NCBI GenBank assembly: GCA_020002185.1
Contig: CM034537.1
Location: 10,154,677 to 10,218,676 of the forward strand
Length of the DNA stretch: 64,000 bases
Reading direction: 5' to 3'
DNA from: Paraescarpia echinospica
Lineage: Eukaryota; Annelida; Polychaeta; Sabellida; Siboglinidae
A model generated the notes under the pieces. The model saw nothing but the letters and a program-made list of their open reading frames with translations. It ran no database searches and had not been told where the DNA came from. Each line of letters starts with the position of its first letter. Position 1 is the stretch's first letter. This document shows, one piece after another, positions 1-10,829 of the stretch. Both the position numbers and the translations under genes were made by a program.

Positions 1-121
1 TTCTAAATTTTATTTATCCGGACAGATCACCATTTGTTTTCACATATATAATTACAATATATTACCGTACAATATATATATACAATTAATAAATTATATA
101 TCTATTACATTATATTTGTTT

Positions 122-1005
122 GGATGAATAACATTTTGAAAAATCTTTATATAATTCCCATATTTCATTTTTGTGGCGAATAAATAATTACTACCAAAAT
201 ATTTATAAACAGTGCATCATAGTATAAAAATTATTTGGTTTATATTACTTCGTGAAAACATAAACCAAAAAAGTCAATGGTTTGGTGTGGGGTTTGAACC
301 GGCGTCGCCCGATTGCAAAATAAACGCTAAGGAACCAACGCCTTTACCAACCGATCTAACAGGACCGATAGAAATTCACTGACTGATTTAAGTTGTTAAG
401 ATAAATTAAATAACTCCTCCTTCATACATCGATATTCTAGTGATATGAGATTATACAAATTACTTTCTGTAGCTGGATACAATATATGTTTGCTATGTAT
501 GTTTATTGGTGTAGATCATCTCTCGTTGGTTGCATTCGATATAATTATTCTGAAAACGAGCCCAAGCTCGGCGAAAGCTACTCGACTTGTAGGCAAATTC
601 GCATTCATTGTTTTGAATAAAATTTGATTCATGTGGAACGGTAAGATAACTGCTTGTTCCTCTATGATGACTAGTGTTTGTATTTCATCGGAATATTGCA
701 CAATAACTCATTCTGACGCTCGTTTCGACCCAAAAGCTATACTTGTAAACATGCTCTGAATGCATGGAAAGGGTCGGCCTGATGCGAGTGTGGGTCATAA
801 GTGACATCCCGATACCACGTGATCGCCTAGCTCATTAAATTTTATTTTCCGCGGGAATCGCTACACAGACCGGTTTAAAATCGAATTTATGCTACAAATG
901 TATTTTTCTGTATTTTTTGGTGTTGTCAAATGTTACATACAAAGTTAAACTGTGTGTACACATGGAAAAAGGATTTTAGCTAATGCCTTATTTTTATTTC
1001 CTTTA
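122..1005 (-). repeat. interspersed repeat family with tRNA-like core, copy A
   Basis: About 0.88 kb that recurs at 6795-7405 (opposite orientation) and 7407-8083 (same orientation). Strand is given by the tRNA-like segment. All copies share the segment ending in TTAGCTAATGCCTT, a ~60-residue open frame that is a shadow of the repeat, the tRNA-like block and an AT-rich tail ending near GGATAAATAACATTT. No transposase or RT is encoded, so this is a non-autonomous repeat. Class is unresolved: a composite SINE, or a DNA element that captured a tRNA-like sequence. Confidence 0.8.
283..370 (-). promoter_or_regulatory. tRNA-like internal Pol III promoter (boxes A and B) in copy A
   Basis: On the minus strand a box-B-like GGTTCAAACC (291-300) and a box-A-like TAGATCGGTTGG (about 347-358) are spaced as in tRNA genes. 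There is no convincing cloverleaf, so this is a tRNA-derived sequence and not a functional tRNA. Its AT-rich flank lies toward base 122. Confidence 0.55.
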
Positions 1006-1660
1006 ACAATGTTTGTACATTTCAATTGTGCTCAGTGAATTCATACCAGATGATGTATGCTGCAGGGGTAGCTGATTGACTTAATTGCAATTGACAGTCA
1101 CACCTTCCATACAGTCATAGGGAATAGGCTGAGTTGCTAAATAAACAACGGCCTGCTGACTGGCACTTCCCACCCTGCATGCCACAGTACTATCCCTATT
1201 CATTGCAGAAGTTTAATAACATTTGTTTTAGCTAACTCCAAATTGGATTTATTATAGACATGTGCTCGGAGTAATGGAATACCGTTAAAATCGACCCCTA
1301 TTTTCCAACATACGGAGTCCTCGCTAGGGTTTGTGGAAAGGGGTAATGTACCCCACACTGTTGAAAACAAGGGGTAAAAAATTTAATCAAGGGGTAATTT
1401 GTTCTGGTTTTCAACTGCGTATTGGAGAGGGTCCATCTGTACATGTGAGTGCGTGTATGTTTTTGGTCAGAACAAAGATAGTCTGTGATTGTTTTAACCA
1501 CACAGACAATATTGTCTTCAATGAAGTTCTGTGAACAGCTGGCATGAGTAGTTCTTGGATGGTGAATGAAAAGAAGAAATGTACATTTAGCACATCGTTT
1601 GCACGTTTCATACAGATATGAGATTTTCTTCAGGTATCAATTGATCTTTTATATAATTAA
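1006..1660. other. intergenic, no gene seen
   Basis: Only short non-coding open frames. Contains the first copy (about 1256-1302) of a ~44-bp sequence repeated directly at about 2932-2978. Confidence 0.6.
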
Positions 1661-1845
1661 GGCCAGACACGGCAGGTGGATAGGATTATTTTATAATTTA
1701 TGCAAATAGTCAATTTATTCTACCCAAATTGTAGAACAAGTAAACTCATTAATGATACCAAACATAAAAGTTATCATAATCTGGCAGAAAACCATTTTGA
1801 GTATTTTTTTCTCAAAAAACACCATTTCACCTGGGGTGTCTGGCC
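1661..1845. mobile_element. 185-bp MITE with TTAA target duplication
   Basis: The ends are inverted repeats: the left end reads GGCCAGACAC..CAGGTG and the complement of the right end reads the same with two differences. TTAA flanks both sides (1657-1660 and 1846-1849). TTAA target duplication is the signature of piggyBac- and Kolobok-type elements. No coding capacity. Confidence 0.75.
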
Positions 1846-1849
1846 TTAA

Positions 1850-3499
1850 GATTCTCAATAAGATAACCAATTTATTTTAATATTATTTATTTAAAAGTTC
1901 CAGCTGCTGCCCTGCAAATGTCCATGTTCTGTTAATGAGTGTCCAATACGTTTAACTTTCTACACAACTTGCCCTGTGTCTGTGAATATGCATGTTCTGT
2001 GGGTGTCCAACACATTATTTACGCAGCTAAACGATAGTCTTATCTTGTTTCTTGTTTACAATGCAACCATTCCACGTAGAAAAACATACTCTTAAAATAT
2101 TTTATGCTCCTTTGTTGTTAAAATATTGCCGCGGTTTGCATCCACTGTGAGCGATAATACAAGCATGTGGCGTTCCCAGACAACGTTGAAGACCCTCACC
2201 GCCGATGCAGTCTGCAGTGCCAGTTGGACTGCAAGCATGCGCGGATATAATGATACATAATATCACTTGCAATTCCACACTTTGTTGAAAAAGCAAATCC
2301 AGTTATTGTTTTCATTTTGCAATTCTAACCTCTATTATATATAAACCCAGCACGAAAATAACAACGTTCGTAGAACTTCCAAACTTCTTCACAACATGTC
2401 AACAGTATCGACTATGACACATGTATACAATTATACATATCACGTGTAAAATACACTTACTATCTTGTAACGATCAATATTTACAAAAACGTAAAATGTG
2501 TTTGTGTTACGGTGACGTTTTGTGATTGCTACAACGATGTATGACTGACTTTTACAAAACTCCTTGGACAAGGCTCGCGGCGTGCGTCCGGTTCACGGAG
2601 AGTGCGCGCTCACAGGGATTGGTATTACCAATTGGATCACTAATAAAATGTATCAGTTTCTAGACCAGTGTTCACAAAACTTCACCCGCTATCATAATTT
2701 TTGCCGATGCAGTTTTCTGGCATGGCGAACCCTGACTGCGTGCACCAGGGCAGGTTAAAAACATGTCACTGCTGATGCATAGGTTCACGCAATGGTGTTC
2801 AAAATAATGCGTGAAATGCCAAACATCATACGTATATATGCATAATATTACGCTAACGGGAGCTCTGAAGATATAGCGGTAATCCGGCCGGATCCCGGTA
2901 CCGTCAAGTCTGGTAATCCGTTGCAAAATCTGATGTGCTCAGAGTAACGGAATACCATTAAAATCGACCCCTGTTATTATAGATTTACACTTATGTATCA
3001 ATCATGTGATTCTGGAACTTGCCAACACCACAACAGTGCCGGCAACACGCATGTGTTTCAGTTCGCTGAATTATACTTTTTTCTTGTTAGTTCTATTTTG
3101 GTAGTTAACACATTTATGTATGTGTTGATTGAAGTAAAGTCTAGTCTGATGTCAGTTGCTGTTGGTCAGTTGCATTCATTCACTTTGGGCCTGGCATTGC
3201 CATCTACCAAATTCAAAAGAAAGGCAACACCTTTATTTTTTTTAATTCCTATTGCCATCTATATATAGGCTATATAACTTGTGTTAACACAAAAATCTTC
3301 AAATTGTTTTTGTCAAAACACACATAATTTACGAATACTCCGGGAAACCGTCATCTGCCTCTGTGTCTATGTTGCACCACCCAGTAAATGGACATTTGTG
3401 CTAGTTTACATTATTAAAAGGTTTACATTTGTAGTTAGTTTAGCCACTAGTGAACTCATAAGTAATGATGGAATGACATTCGACGTTGATGTTTTGCAG
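1850..3499. other. intergenic, no gene seen
   Basis: Mixed AT-rich DNA. The only structure noted is the second copy of the ~44-bp direct repeat at about 2932-2978. Confidence 0.55.
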
Positions 3500-3595
3500 G
3501 AAATCTGTTACTATGGCTTCATCATGGTGCTGTACTTCTTTGCTGATGTCTTCCTGGGTATCCATGCATGCACGGTCGGCCACAAGGCTGGGGAT
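3500..3595 (+). CDS. candidate single exon of a membrane protein (unidentified)
   Basis: A 96-bp (32-codon) segment lies between a strong acceptor (TTTTGCAG) and a strong donor (GAT|GTGAGT), phase 0 at both ends. It encodes a hydrophobic stretch beginning EICYYGFIMVLYFF, with a run long enough for a membrane helix, followed by a Cys/His-containing loop. It resembles a helix of a MARVEL-type four-helix membrane protein, but one exon cannot establish this. No partner exon was recognised nearby, so it may be a chance match or an isolated exon of a gene extending outside the window. Confidence 0.3.
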
Positions 3596-4299
3596 GTGAG
3601 TGGTCATGCACCAGTAGTTTACACAACTATCCTCATGGTCCTACACTAACATGCATGAGTGAACACATCAAGTAGTATTAGCTAGACTGTGAGCACTGTG
3701 TATGCCTTCAATGATTAATTATAATTTTCATGCACTATACAATACTTGTTTAACAGTCGTCACATGACACTTGTGTCCTGCATATTTTTATACCAGAGAA
3801 GATAGATAGAGATTATTTAATTTACAACACACACCATAGTAGAAAAACTGTAAATCTCATGTATTATAAAATGCCATAAAAAGAAAGCAATAGAAAGAAA
3901 TTACATAAGTGCAATTAACTTATTTCCATAGTGGGCCTCACAATAGAAGGCAGAGGGAGAGTGTCAAAAGTACCACATAGTGGGACACAACTTCAAAAGA
4001 TGGCTGTTCTGTTCAAAATATGCATAGCCTTCATGATGGGATTAAACTTTGAGCTTTGATAGAATAGTAATTAACATTTACAAAGCACACTATCATTTGG
4101 GCCATTCTGTTCATGTTGTAAACATGATTATATATTGAAAGTATATAATATTCTGTCCTCATTTCATTTAGCTCACCATGGTTTAATCGAAGAGATAATA
4201 TTTTAGTTAAAATCATTAAAAGAATTGACTTCAATCATTAGATGGGGTAACAATGAAAATTGTTAATTGCCTTGTGTTACCATTTATTTCCCCTTTTCA
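3596..4299. other. intergenic, no gene seen
   Basis: AT-rich sequence with no supported feature. It ends at the 5'-truncated edge of the L2-like LINE. Confidence 0.5.
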
Positions 4300-5068
4300 C
4301 TTAAAGGGAATAAAAACATATATACAACAGAGGATTTGGTGGAGATGTACAACACCTGTCTCACTGAATGCTTTGACAAACATGCCCCATTACGCAATGT
4401 GAAAGTAAGAGACAGCACACCACATCCCTGGTACGACTCTGACATCGATGACGCCAGGGAAAAGAAGTGAAAACGGGAGAATGTGTGGAGAAGAACTAAA
4501 CTGGAGATTCATCGGCAATTATACGTTACCGCTCGTGAAGAATACACTGCTTTGATATCAGCACGCAAAACGGATTATTATCAAAACCGCCTGGAGAAAG
4601 CAAACAACAAAACCATGTTTCGATTACTGATATCACTTGACGGCCTAAAGATGCGAACAATTTTCACGTTTCTTTAGTGAAAAGATTGACAAGCTCCTGT
4701 TAGGTCTGCAGTGTTTCAATATCATCGATAGGCCAACAGATGAAAGACGTTGTTTCACTGACTGTATCCATGTGTTTGATCCAACAACGAACACAGAGAT
4801 CACAGAGATCACAGCGATTTGTGGTACTACTGACAAAACGATCGCGTTGGATCCTCTGCCTGCAATTCAGCTAAGAGACAATATCACAACTTGTACAAAT
4901 GCTTTGCTGGACGATGCATGCCAAAGTTGCTGAAGCATGCAATTATCCGTCCGCTTTTGAAGAGACCATCGCTTAACAAAGACATTCTGAGCAGTTATCG
5001 ACCTGTGAGTAACCTTACACAATTATCCAAAGTAATTGAGAAAGTGGTCGCGTTTAGGATAATGATGC

Positions 5069-5788
5069 ATGTTTCTGACCAGCAAATGGTTGAGTGCTTT
5101 TAGTCGGCATATCAAAAAAAAACATTCGACCGAAACCACGCTACTGTACGTTACAAGTGCCGTCAAAACAGCCATGGACAATAAACAAGAAACCATCTTG
5201 GTTCTCGTTGATTTTAGTGCCGCCTTCGATACTATCAACCATGACATCTTGATTAAGCGTCTATGTTTGCGCTATGGCTTTGTTGGAAAAGCACTGGACT
5301 GGATGACATCGTACCTGCAAGACTGGACGCAGCGAATAGTAATCGGTGACCAATCGTCGAGTACTACTACTCTAACGACAGGTGTCCCACAAGGCTCTGT
5401 CCTTGGACCACTGCTCTTTTCATTGTATGTCCAACCTATCGGTGACATTATTCGAGCCCATGGACTATTCTTCTACCACTATGCTGACGACTTACAGATC
5501 TACTCACATTTTGACCTGAATCTTTCCACTTTAACGGCTACGGTTCAGCAGATGGAGGACTGTTTAGATGAAATAAAGAACTGGATGACATTGAATTCTA
5601 TGTGCATGAACGACGGCAAGACACAGTATCTGCCGATTGTACCCAAGTCTGCAGATGCAATTGTTGATGGCTCTGTGATTCGCGTTGGTGGTTCTACAAT
5701 TACAGCTTCACGACGTGTTCAAAGTCTCGGTGTCTTCATTGACAGGCTTCTAGATATGAAAAAGCAAGTGTCGCAAATCGTGGATTGA
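5069..5788 (+). pseudogene. reverse transcriptase fragment of L2-like LINE
   Basis: 239 residues in one frame covering RT fingers and palm: DFSAAFDTINHDIL (motif A), TGVPQGSVLGPLLF (motif B), and HYADDLQIYS (motif C, YADD codons at 5480-5491). The catalytic Asp residues are present. The upstream part of RT (SSYRPVSNL at about 4993) is in another frame ending at a TAG (5101-5103), and the C-terminal part continues in a third frame from 5805. Not a working gene. Confidence 0.9.
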
Positions 5789-5804
5789 CTACTGCAACGC
5801 ACTC

Positions 5805-6227
5805 TTGTACGGCACGTCTGCAGTTAACATCGCGCGTCTGCAACGAATACACAACTCGGCTGCCAGACTGATCCTGCATCGTCCACATAGTGACAGCACC
5901 ACGCCCCTGTTACGTGAACTTCATTGGCTGCCTGTTGTGCGCAGAGTGGATTACAAGATACTGGTACACACGTACAAAGCCATGCACAATGACGCACCCG
6001 TGTACCTGGGTGAACTCGTGCACCCATATCAACCGGCAAGAGCACTGCGCTCTGCGAGCAATAACAGGTTGGAAGTGAAGCGCACTCGTATCAAGGCTGG
6101 GGACGGCTCGTTCGCTGTAGCTGCTGCGTCCCTATGGAACACTTTACCAAGTGTTGTTAAAACCTGTGACACTCTCGCCAGCTTCAAATGTCGTCTGAAG
6201 ACTCATTTCTTTTGTGTTTCATATTAG
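5805..6227 (+). pseudogene. C-terminal region of the same L2-like LINE ORF2
   Basis: 140 residues with the signature RLQRIHNSAARLIL and ELHWLPVVRRVDYKIL found after the thumb in L2/Jockey-group ORF2 proteins. It is separated from the RT by a frame change at about 5788-5805 and ends at a TAG (6225-6227), which looks like the original ORF2 end. Confidence 0.88.
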
Positions 6228-6239
6228 TGTCACTCTAGA

Positions 6240-6790
6240 TGAACACTGCCCTCTACTAAAACCAATTTTAATTAGTTATCGCATTTGTATAATGATTATT
6301 CATTATTCCTCACATAAACTATTTTATATCAAAAGTTTTACTAAATTATTTATTATTATTAATCATACATATATATTTATTTATTAGTATTATTTTTATA
6401 TAGTTATTGTGCGAGATTGATTATTAGTAATATTATTAAATTTTGATAAATAACTGCTATTTATTCTTTATTTAGAAATTCTACATTATTCAATATGTAT
6501 GTATTTATTTATTATATTTTTTACCACTGATATTTATTTTAAATTAATATACATATACATATCTATTGCAATTCTACCATTTTTATATATTTTAATATGT
6601 TGTGAAGCGCCACGAACAATACTGGATGTGGCGCTATACCAGATAATATGTATTATTATTGTTATATTGCTTGAATTCATATTATATTACATCCTGTTAT
6701 CTATTTCCATGTCGACCAAGCCAAAACATATTTTTAAAAATCAATGAATTATAAATTCCACATTTTATGCTGTGCGGCTGGACATTTTCG
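6240..6790. other. AT-rich LINE 3' flank, no gene
   Basis: Strongly AT-rich. Contains a 7-bp perfect stem, GCGCCAC..GTGGCGC, at about 6608-6637. Confidence 0.5.
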
Positions 6791-6794
6791 AATA

Positions 6795-7405
6795 TGCATA
6801 TTTTTGGCGCGCTTTTCGGGATGCCGAGATGTGACATCACATATGACCCATAATCGCATCAGGCCGACTCTTTCCATGCATACAGAGCGTCAAAATGAGT
6901 TATTGTGCGATATTCTGATTGAGCCTATAAGTCAACTAGGTTTCGCCGAGCTTAGCCTTGGGCTCGTTTTCGGAATAATTATATCGAATGCAACCGACGG
7001 GAGATAATCTACACCAATAAACATACATAGCAAACATATATTGTATCCAGCTACAGAAACTAACGTGTATAACCTGATAATATCACTAGAATATCGATGT
7101 ATGAAGGAGGAGTTGTACAATTTATTATAACAACTTAATTCAGTTAGTGAATTTCTGTCGGTGCCGCTAGCTCAATTGGTAAACGCGTTGGTTTCTTGTC
7201 ATTTATTTTACAATCGGGCGACGCCGGTTCAATCCTGACACCAAACCATTGATTTTCTTTACACTTTTTTGTTTTTACGACAATATAAAATAATTGTTAT
7301 AGTATTATGCACTGTTTGTAAATATTTTTTATATTTTTTTAGTTATTATTTATTCACCACAAAAATGAAAATGTGGGAATTATATAACAATGTTTCTAAA
7401 TGTTA
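6795..7405 (+). repeat. tRNA-core repeat, copy B
   Basis: Reverse-complement copy of family A, head to head with copy C, making an imperfect ~1.2-kb inverted repeat centred near 7406. Its tRNA-like block is the best preserved of the three. Confidence 0.8.
7161..7243 (+). promoter_or_regulatory. tRNA-like internal Pol III promoter in copy B
   Basis: Box A TAGCTCAATTGG (7168-7179) and box B GGTTCAATCC (7226-7235), about 46 bases apart, matching tRNA gene promoter geometry. The acceptor-like ends pair poorly, so a tRNA-derived element head is more likely than a tRNA gene. Confidence 0.6.
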
Positions 7406-7406
7406 T

Positions 7407-8083
7407 TTATCCAATGCATTTACCAAATGAGCTAGCAGCACCGACAGAAATTCACTGACTGATTTAAGTTGTTATGATAAATTGTACAACTCCTCCTTCA
7501 TTCATCGATATTCTAGTGATATTATGAGATTATACACGTTACTTTCTGTAGCAGGATACAATATATGTTTGCTACGTATGTTTATTGGTGTAGATTATCT
7601 CCCGCTGTTTGAATTCGATATAATTATTCTGAAAACTAGCCCAAGCTCGGCGAATCCTAGTCGACTTGTGGGCCCATTCGCATTCATTGTTTTGAATAAA
7701 ATTTGATTCATGTGGAACCGTAAGATAACTGTTTGTTCCTCTATGATGACTAGTGTTTGTATTACATCGGAATATTGCACAATGACTCATTCTGACGCTC
7801 GTTTCGACCCAAAAGCTATCCTTGTAAACATGCTCTGAATGCATGGAAAGGGTCGGCCTGATGCGAGTGTGGGTCATATGTGACATCACGATACCACGTG
7901 ATCGCCCAGCTCATTAAATTTTTATTTTCCGCGGGAATCGCTACACAGACGGGTTTAAAATCGAATTTATGTAATGTATTTTTCAGTATTTTTTTAATGT
8001 TCTAGAATGTTACATACAATGTTAAACTTTGTGTACACATGGAAAACGGATTTTAGCTAATGCCTTGTTTTTATTTGCTTTAA
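7407..8083 (-). repeat. tRNA-core repeat, copy C (truncated inside the tRNA-like block)
   Basis: Aligns with copy A from the box-A region (about 7410-7450) through the shared GGATTTTAGCTAATGCCTT. Everything beyond box A, including box B and the AT tail, is missing where it abuts copy B. Confidence 0.8.
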
Positions 8084-8481
8084 TTCTCATTTGAAAATAA
8101 TTTAATATCTTGCCTGGTGATTTCATTGTAAATAAGTAATACATTTTTGCACAATAGAATGTAATGAATATTACTTAGGTTAAAGGTTCTATTGAATTGG
8201 TACTGAGCAAAATATTCTCTTTGAGCAGAGAGCTTTAGACAACGTTTATGTGGACTATAAAATTTAGACCTCCCATCTTTCTGTTTCAGGCATTCGGATG
8301 GTTTGCTTGGGTTGTCTTTTGCGTTGATTTCGTCCTTGCCTTTCGTAAATGGCGCCAAGCACGGAAACATCCCCAGACGGAAACAGTAGACATACCCACG
8401 GAACCTCGCTACTGAATGTTCCCAGTGGGAGGCTTCATTATTGTCACTGTCTTGCCACTTGGAATAACACTTGGCATCCAA
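8080..8481 (-). CDS. open frame of unknown function (low support)
   Basis: 134 codons open on the minus strand with no ATG near the upstream end (the preceding in-frame codon region has a TGA). The middle has a protein-like composition rich in Lys, Ser, Asn and Cys (for example HWEHSVARFRGYVYCFRLGM). It could be part of an exon or chance. No family recognised and no convincing splice sites. Its last codons overlap the edge of repeat C. Confidence 0.2.
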   Translation of the reverse strand: MDAKCYSKWQDSDNNEASHWEHSVARFRGYVYCFRLGMFPCLAPFTKGKDEINAKDNPSKPSECLKQKDGRSKFYSPHKRCLKLSAQREYFAQYQFNRTFNLSNIHYILLCKNVLLIYNEITRQDIKLFSNEN

Positions 8482-8489
8482 ACAGCTTC

Positions 8490-9195
8490 ATACCCAGACT
8501 GACTGGGACCGAAGTATGTTTTTAGTGGGATCATTTATTGCATAGTCAGAGTCAGAGAAAGAAAATTTATTGATGGTTAAAATGGTTATAGAGATAATTA
8601 ATGTTTAGTCATTCTACAGTAACTTCAATCTGATACGGTGGAATGTCTTGACCATAACATGTCCCTTCTAGTATGTTTGGACTTTAGCCATTGATACAAC
8701 ATATTTGTATAACAGCAGCATACTCGGTGTATTAATGAACACTAAATTCATGTATTTAGCAATCATGTTTTACCTAAAAAGTTAAAGAAAATGTCAATAT
8801 TAAAAAAATACAGACTTTGAAAGTCTGTCCCCTGGATATTTTGTCTTAGTTGTAACATTCCACGAACAGGGCCACTGCGTGAAATAGTTGAAACGGTTCC
8901 AAACCACAATTGTTGTAGTAGTAGCCTAGTTTGCCCTTTTTTAACAAATAAAATGTTCACTAGCAAATTCACTTTTGATTTTCCTTCTTAAAAGTGTGTT
9001 TCTGCGACTGAAATTCGCCACATATTTTTTCTACCTATCTAAGCCGTAACGTGTTAAACATCATGTTACTATTTAATAATATGCCATATATAATATACAA
9101 GTTATGTGGCATTGCCTATATACCAAGATAGAATGTCAATAGAACAGATTTTAAACGAGTTATAGATTCTAGAGGACAAATCGTAAGAAAATTGT
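8490..9195. other. intergenic, no gene seen
   Basis: No supported feature. Confidence 0.5.
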
Positions 9196-9198
9196 CTG

Positions 9199-9475
9199 AG
9201 CCATAACGTCTTAGCCATAACGAATAATACGTTATGGCTAAGACAATTTGCGTTATGGCTAAGACTATTTGATGATCAAACAAACAAGTAGATTTTATAA
9301 CTTTACTATTTTCGAATTTTACTCAGCACAGTAATAATAAGATTTGTTGCTTTAGCCATAATAATAATGTATCGGCCATAACGTTTTGTCTTAGCCATAA
9401 TAATAATGTATCGGCCATAACGTTTTGTCTTAGCTATAACAATAATGTATCGGCCATAACGTTTTGTTTTAGCCG
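9199..9475. repeat. array of CCATAACG-type motifs, palindrome plus ~39-42-bp tandem repeats
   Basis: 9208-9222 and 9230-9244 form a perfect 15-bp inverted repeat (GTCTTAGCCATAACG) with a 7-nt loop. From about 9353 to 9475 three tandem units carry AGCCATAATAATAATG then TATCGGCCATAACGTTTTG. The CCATAACG core recurs in both orientations throughout. Not coding: the open frame across it is a repeat artefact. Confidence 0.75.
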
Positions 9476-9479
9476 TAAA

Positions 9480-10780
9480 ACAAGTTAAAACTTGATTTAA
9501 TGATTTGTATTTATATTGACGAGTAACTGTCCTAAGTAATGATTTCATGAACCCAATTGTTGATAAGATATATTTAACAACTACTGTGCATAACTACAAC
9601 AAACCAAATATGCAGGTTATTGGATAAATAACATCCGGATATGTTGTGTCAGTATAATTGAGATTATAACCTTCTACTACCACATTAATGCATTAATTTT
9701 TTTAAGCTGATATCAGCATAATCGAAAATTGGCATTGGTTTGCCCAAGTCATTTAAAATATGACATTTCTGTCATATTAGTAATATGACCATGGTCGTTA
9801 TGGTTCAGACATGCGATGATGCTAGGTGTTTTCAAATACACATGTTCAGTAAGTTTGTTAATATCGATCGCTGCTGACTGTTGATCAATGGGGTCGAGAC
9901 ACTGGTCCATTATAATAATAATGTTTTGGATAAATTAAGCAAAACATTTTTAGTAAAATTTATCGGTTGAAATATACATGTTACTGTAGAATGGCTCATA
10001 AACCAGTAAACTTGGTAACAGGTTATATGAGTAACTAATTAACTAATTCGACATGCATACTAAAATTCGACATGCATACATATTTTATTAACAAAATACT
10101 AATGACTCTGGTTATATAAGATATTGTGGAAAGACTTCAGACATAGTTTGGTTGGGCTGCTGTAGCTAATTAGTGTAGATTTGGAAGTGCAGTTCATGTA
10201 ATGTCGTTTTACAGCATAGTGTTATATGATATAGTGCTATGTGACCATACTGCATCATGTTGGCTACTAAGTTTAAGTAGGTGTTATTCATATGACAACT
10301 AACAGCTCGGGTAACTGAACCGTGACGAATAGGGTGCACTCGTCCAAAACGTAGAGGCACACATATACACAAGCATAATGCACTCTCACAAGCATAATAC
10401 ATAAACCTAAAGCATAGTGTGCAATGTTTTTGTACGATACTCCTACTGGCTGCTATTTAAAGGACTGTTATTTGATGTATGCTATTTATTTATGAGACGC
10501 ATTTATGTAGAAAACGTCAGTACATTGCAAACAAAAATGTATAAAGTAATTGTGTACATACATGTATCATGCGTTTGTATTTTTGTGACAATGAATTATT
10601 TATGGAGAGTTAAACAGTTTTGTAAACGCTATCATGAAGAGTTGTCAGGGTGCCAGAGCTTGAAAGTGTCGGCAACGTTTTTATTAATGTCGCGGCATGC
10701 CTTGGCTAATAAGATTATAATGGGTCTGTATTCTTGATAGATATACCAGTTAATAACTGTTTTCCGTAAATATGATGGCA
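9480..10780. other. intergenic, no gene seen
   Basis: AT-rich. A 106-codon open frame at 10417-10737 has no recognisable features and no splice context. Confidence 0.5.
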
Positions 10781-10783
10781 ACA

Positions 10784-10822
10784 CCTGCCAGTCTTAGCTC
10801 ACTCTCAGCTAAGACTGGCAGG
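10784..10822. other. perfect 16-bp hairpin
   Basis: CCTGCCAGTCTTAGCT (10784-10799), 7-nt loop, then its exact complement (10807-10822). A further GCAA/TTGC pairing (10778-10781 with 10824-10827) extends it past a small bulge. The loop is short for a microRNA precursor. Confidence 0.85.
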
Positions 10823-10829
10823 TTTGCTT

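Larger units (their letters stand above)
4300..6235 (+). mobile_element. decayed L2-like (Jockey superfamily) LINE, 5' truncated
   Basis: Retains the linker before RT (about 4310-4680, an in-frame TGA at 4468), a stretch resembling FDPTTNTEI..LDPLPA (about 4680-4860), the RT and the C-terminal LHWLPV region. The pieces lie in three frames, so it is broken by several indels and stops. The endonuclease is absent. The LDP..P and LHWLPV motifs point to L2/Daphne-type LINEs. The 3' flank to about 6745 is very AT-rich. Confidence 0.85.

Noticed and set aside
7161..7243. Functional tRNA gene
   Set aside because: Boxes A and B are tRNA-like, but acceptor and anticodon stems do not pair convincingly and the sequence recurs inside a dispersed repeat.
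10784..10822. microRNA precursor
   Set aside because: Stem of 16 bp and a 7-nt loop are too short for a typical animal pre-miRNA. Left as an unexplained hairpin.
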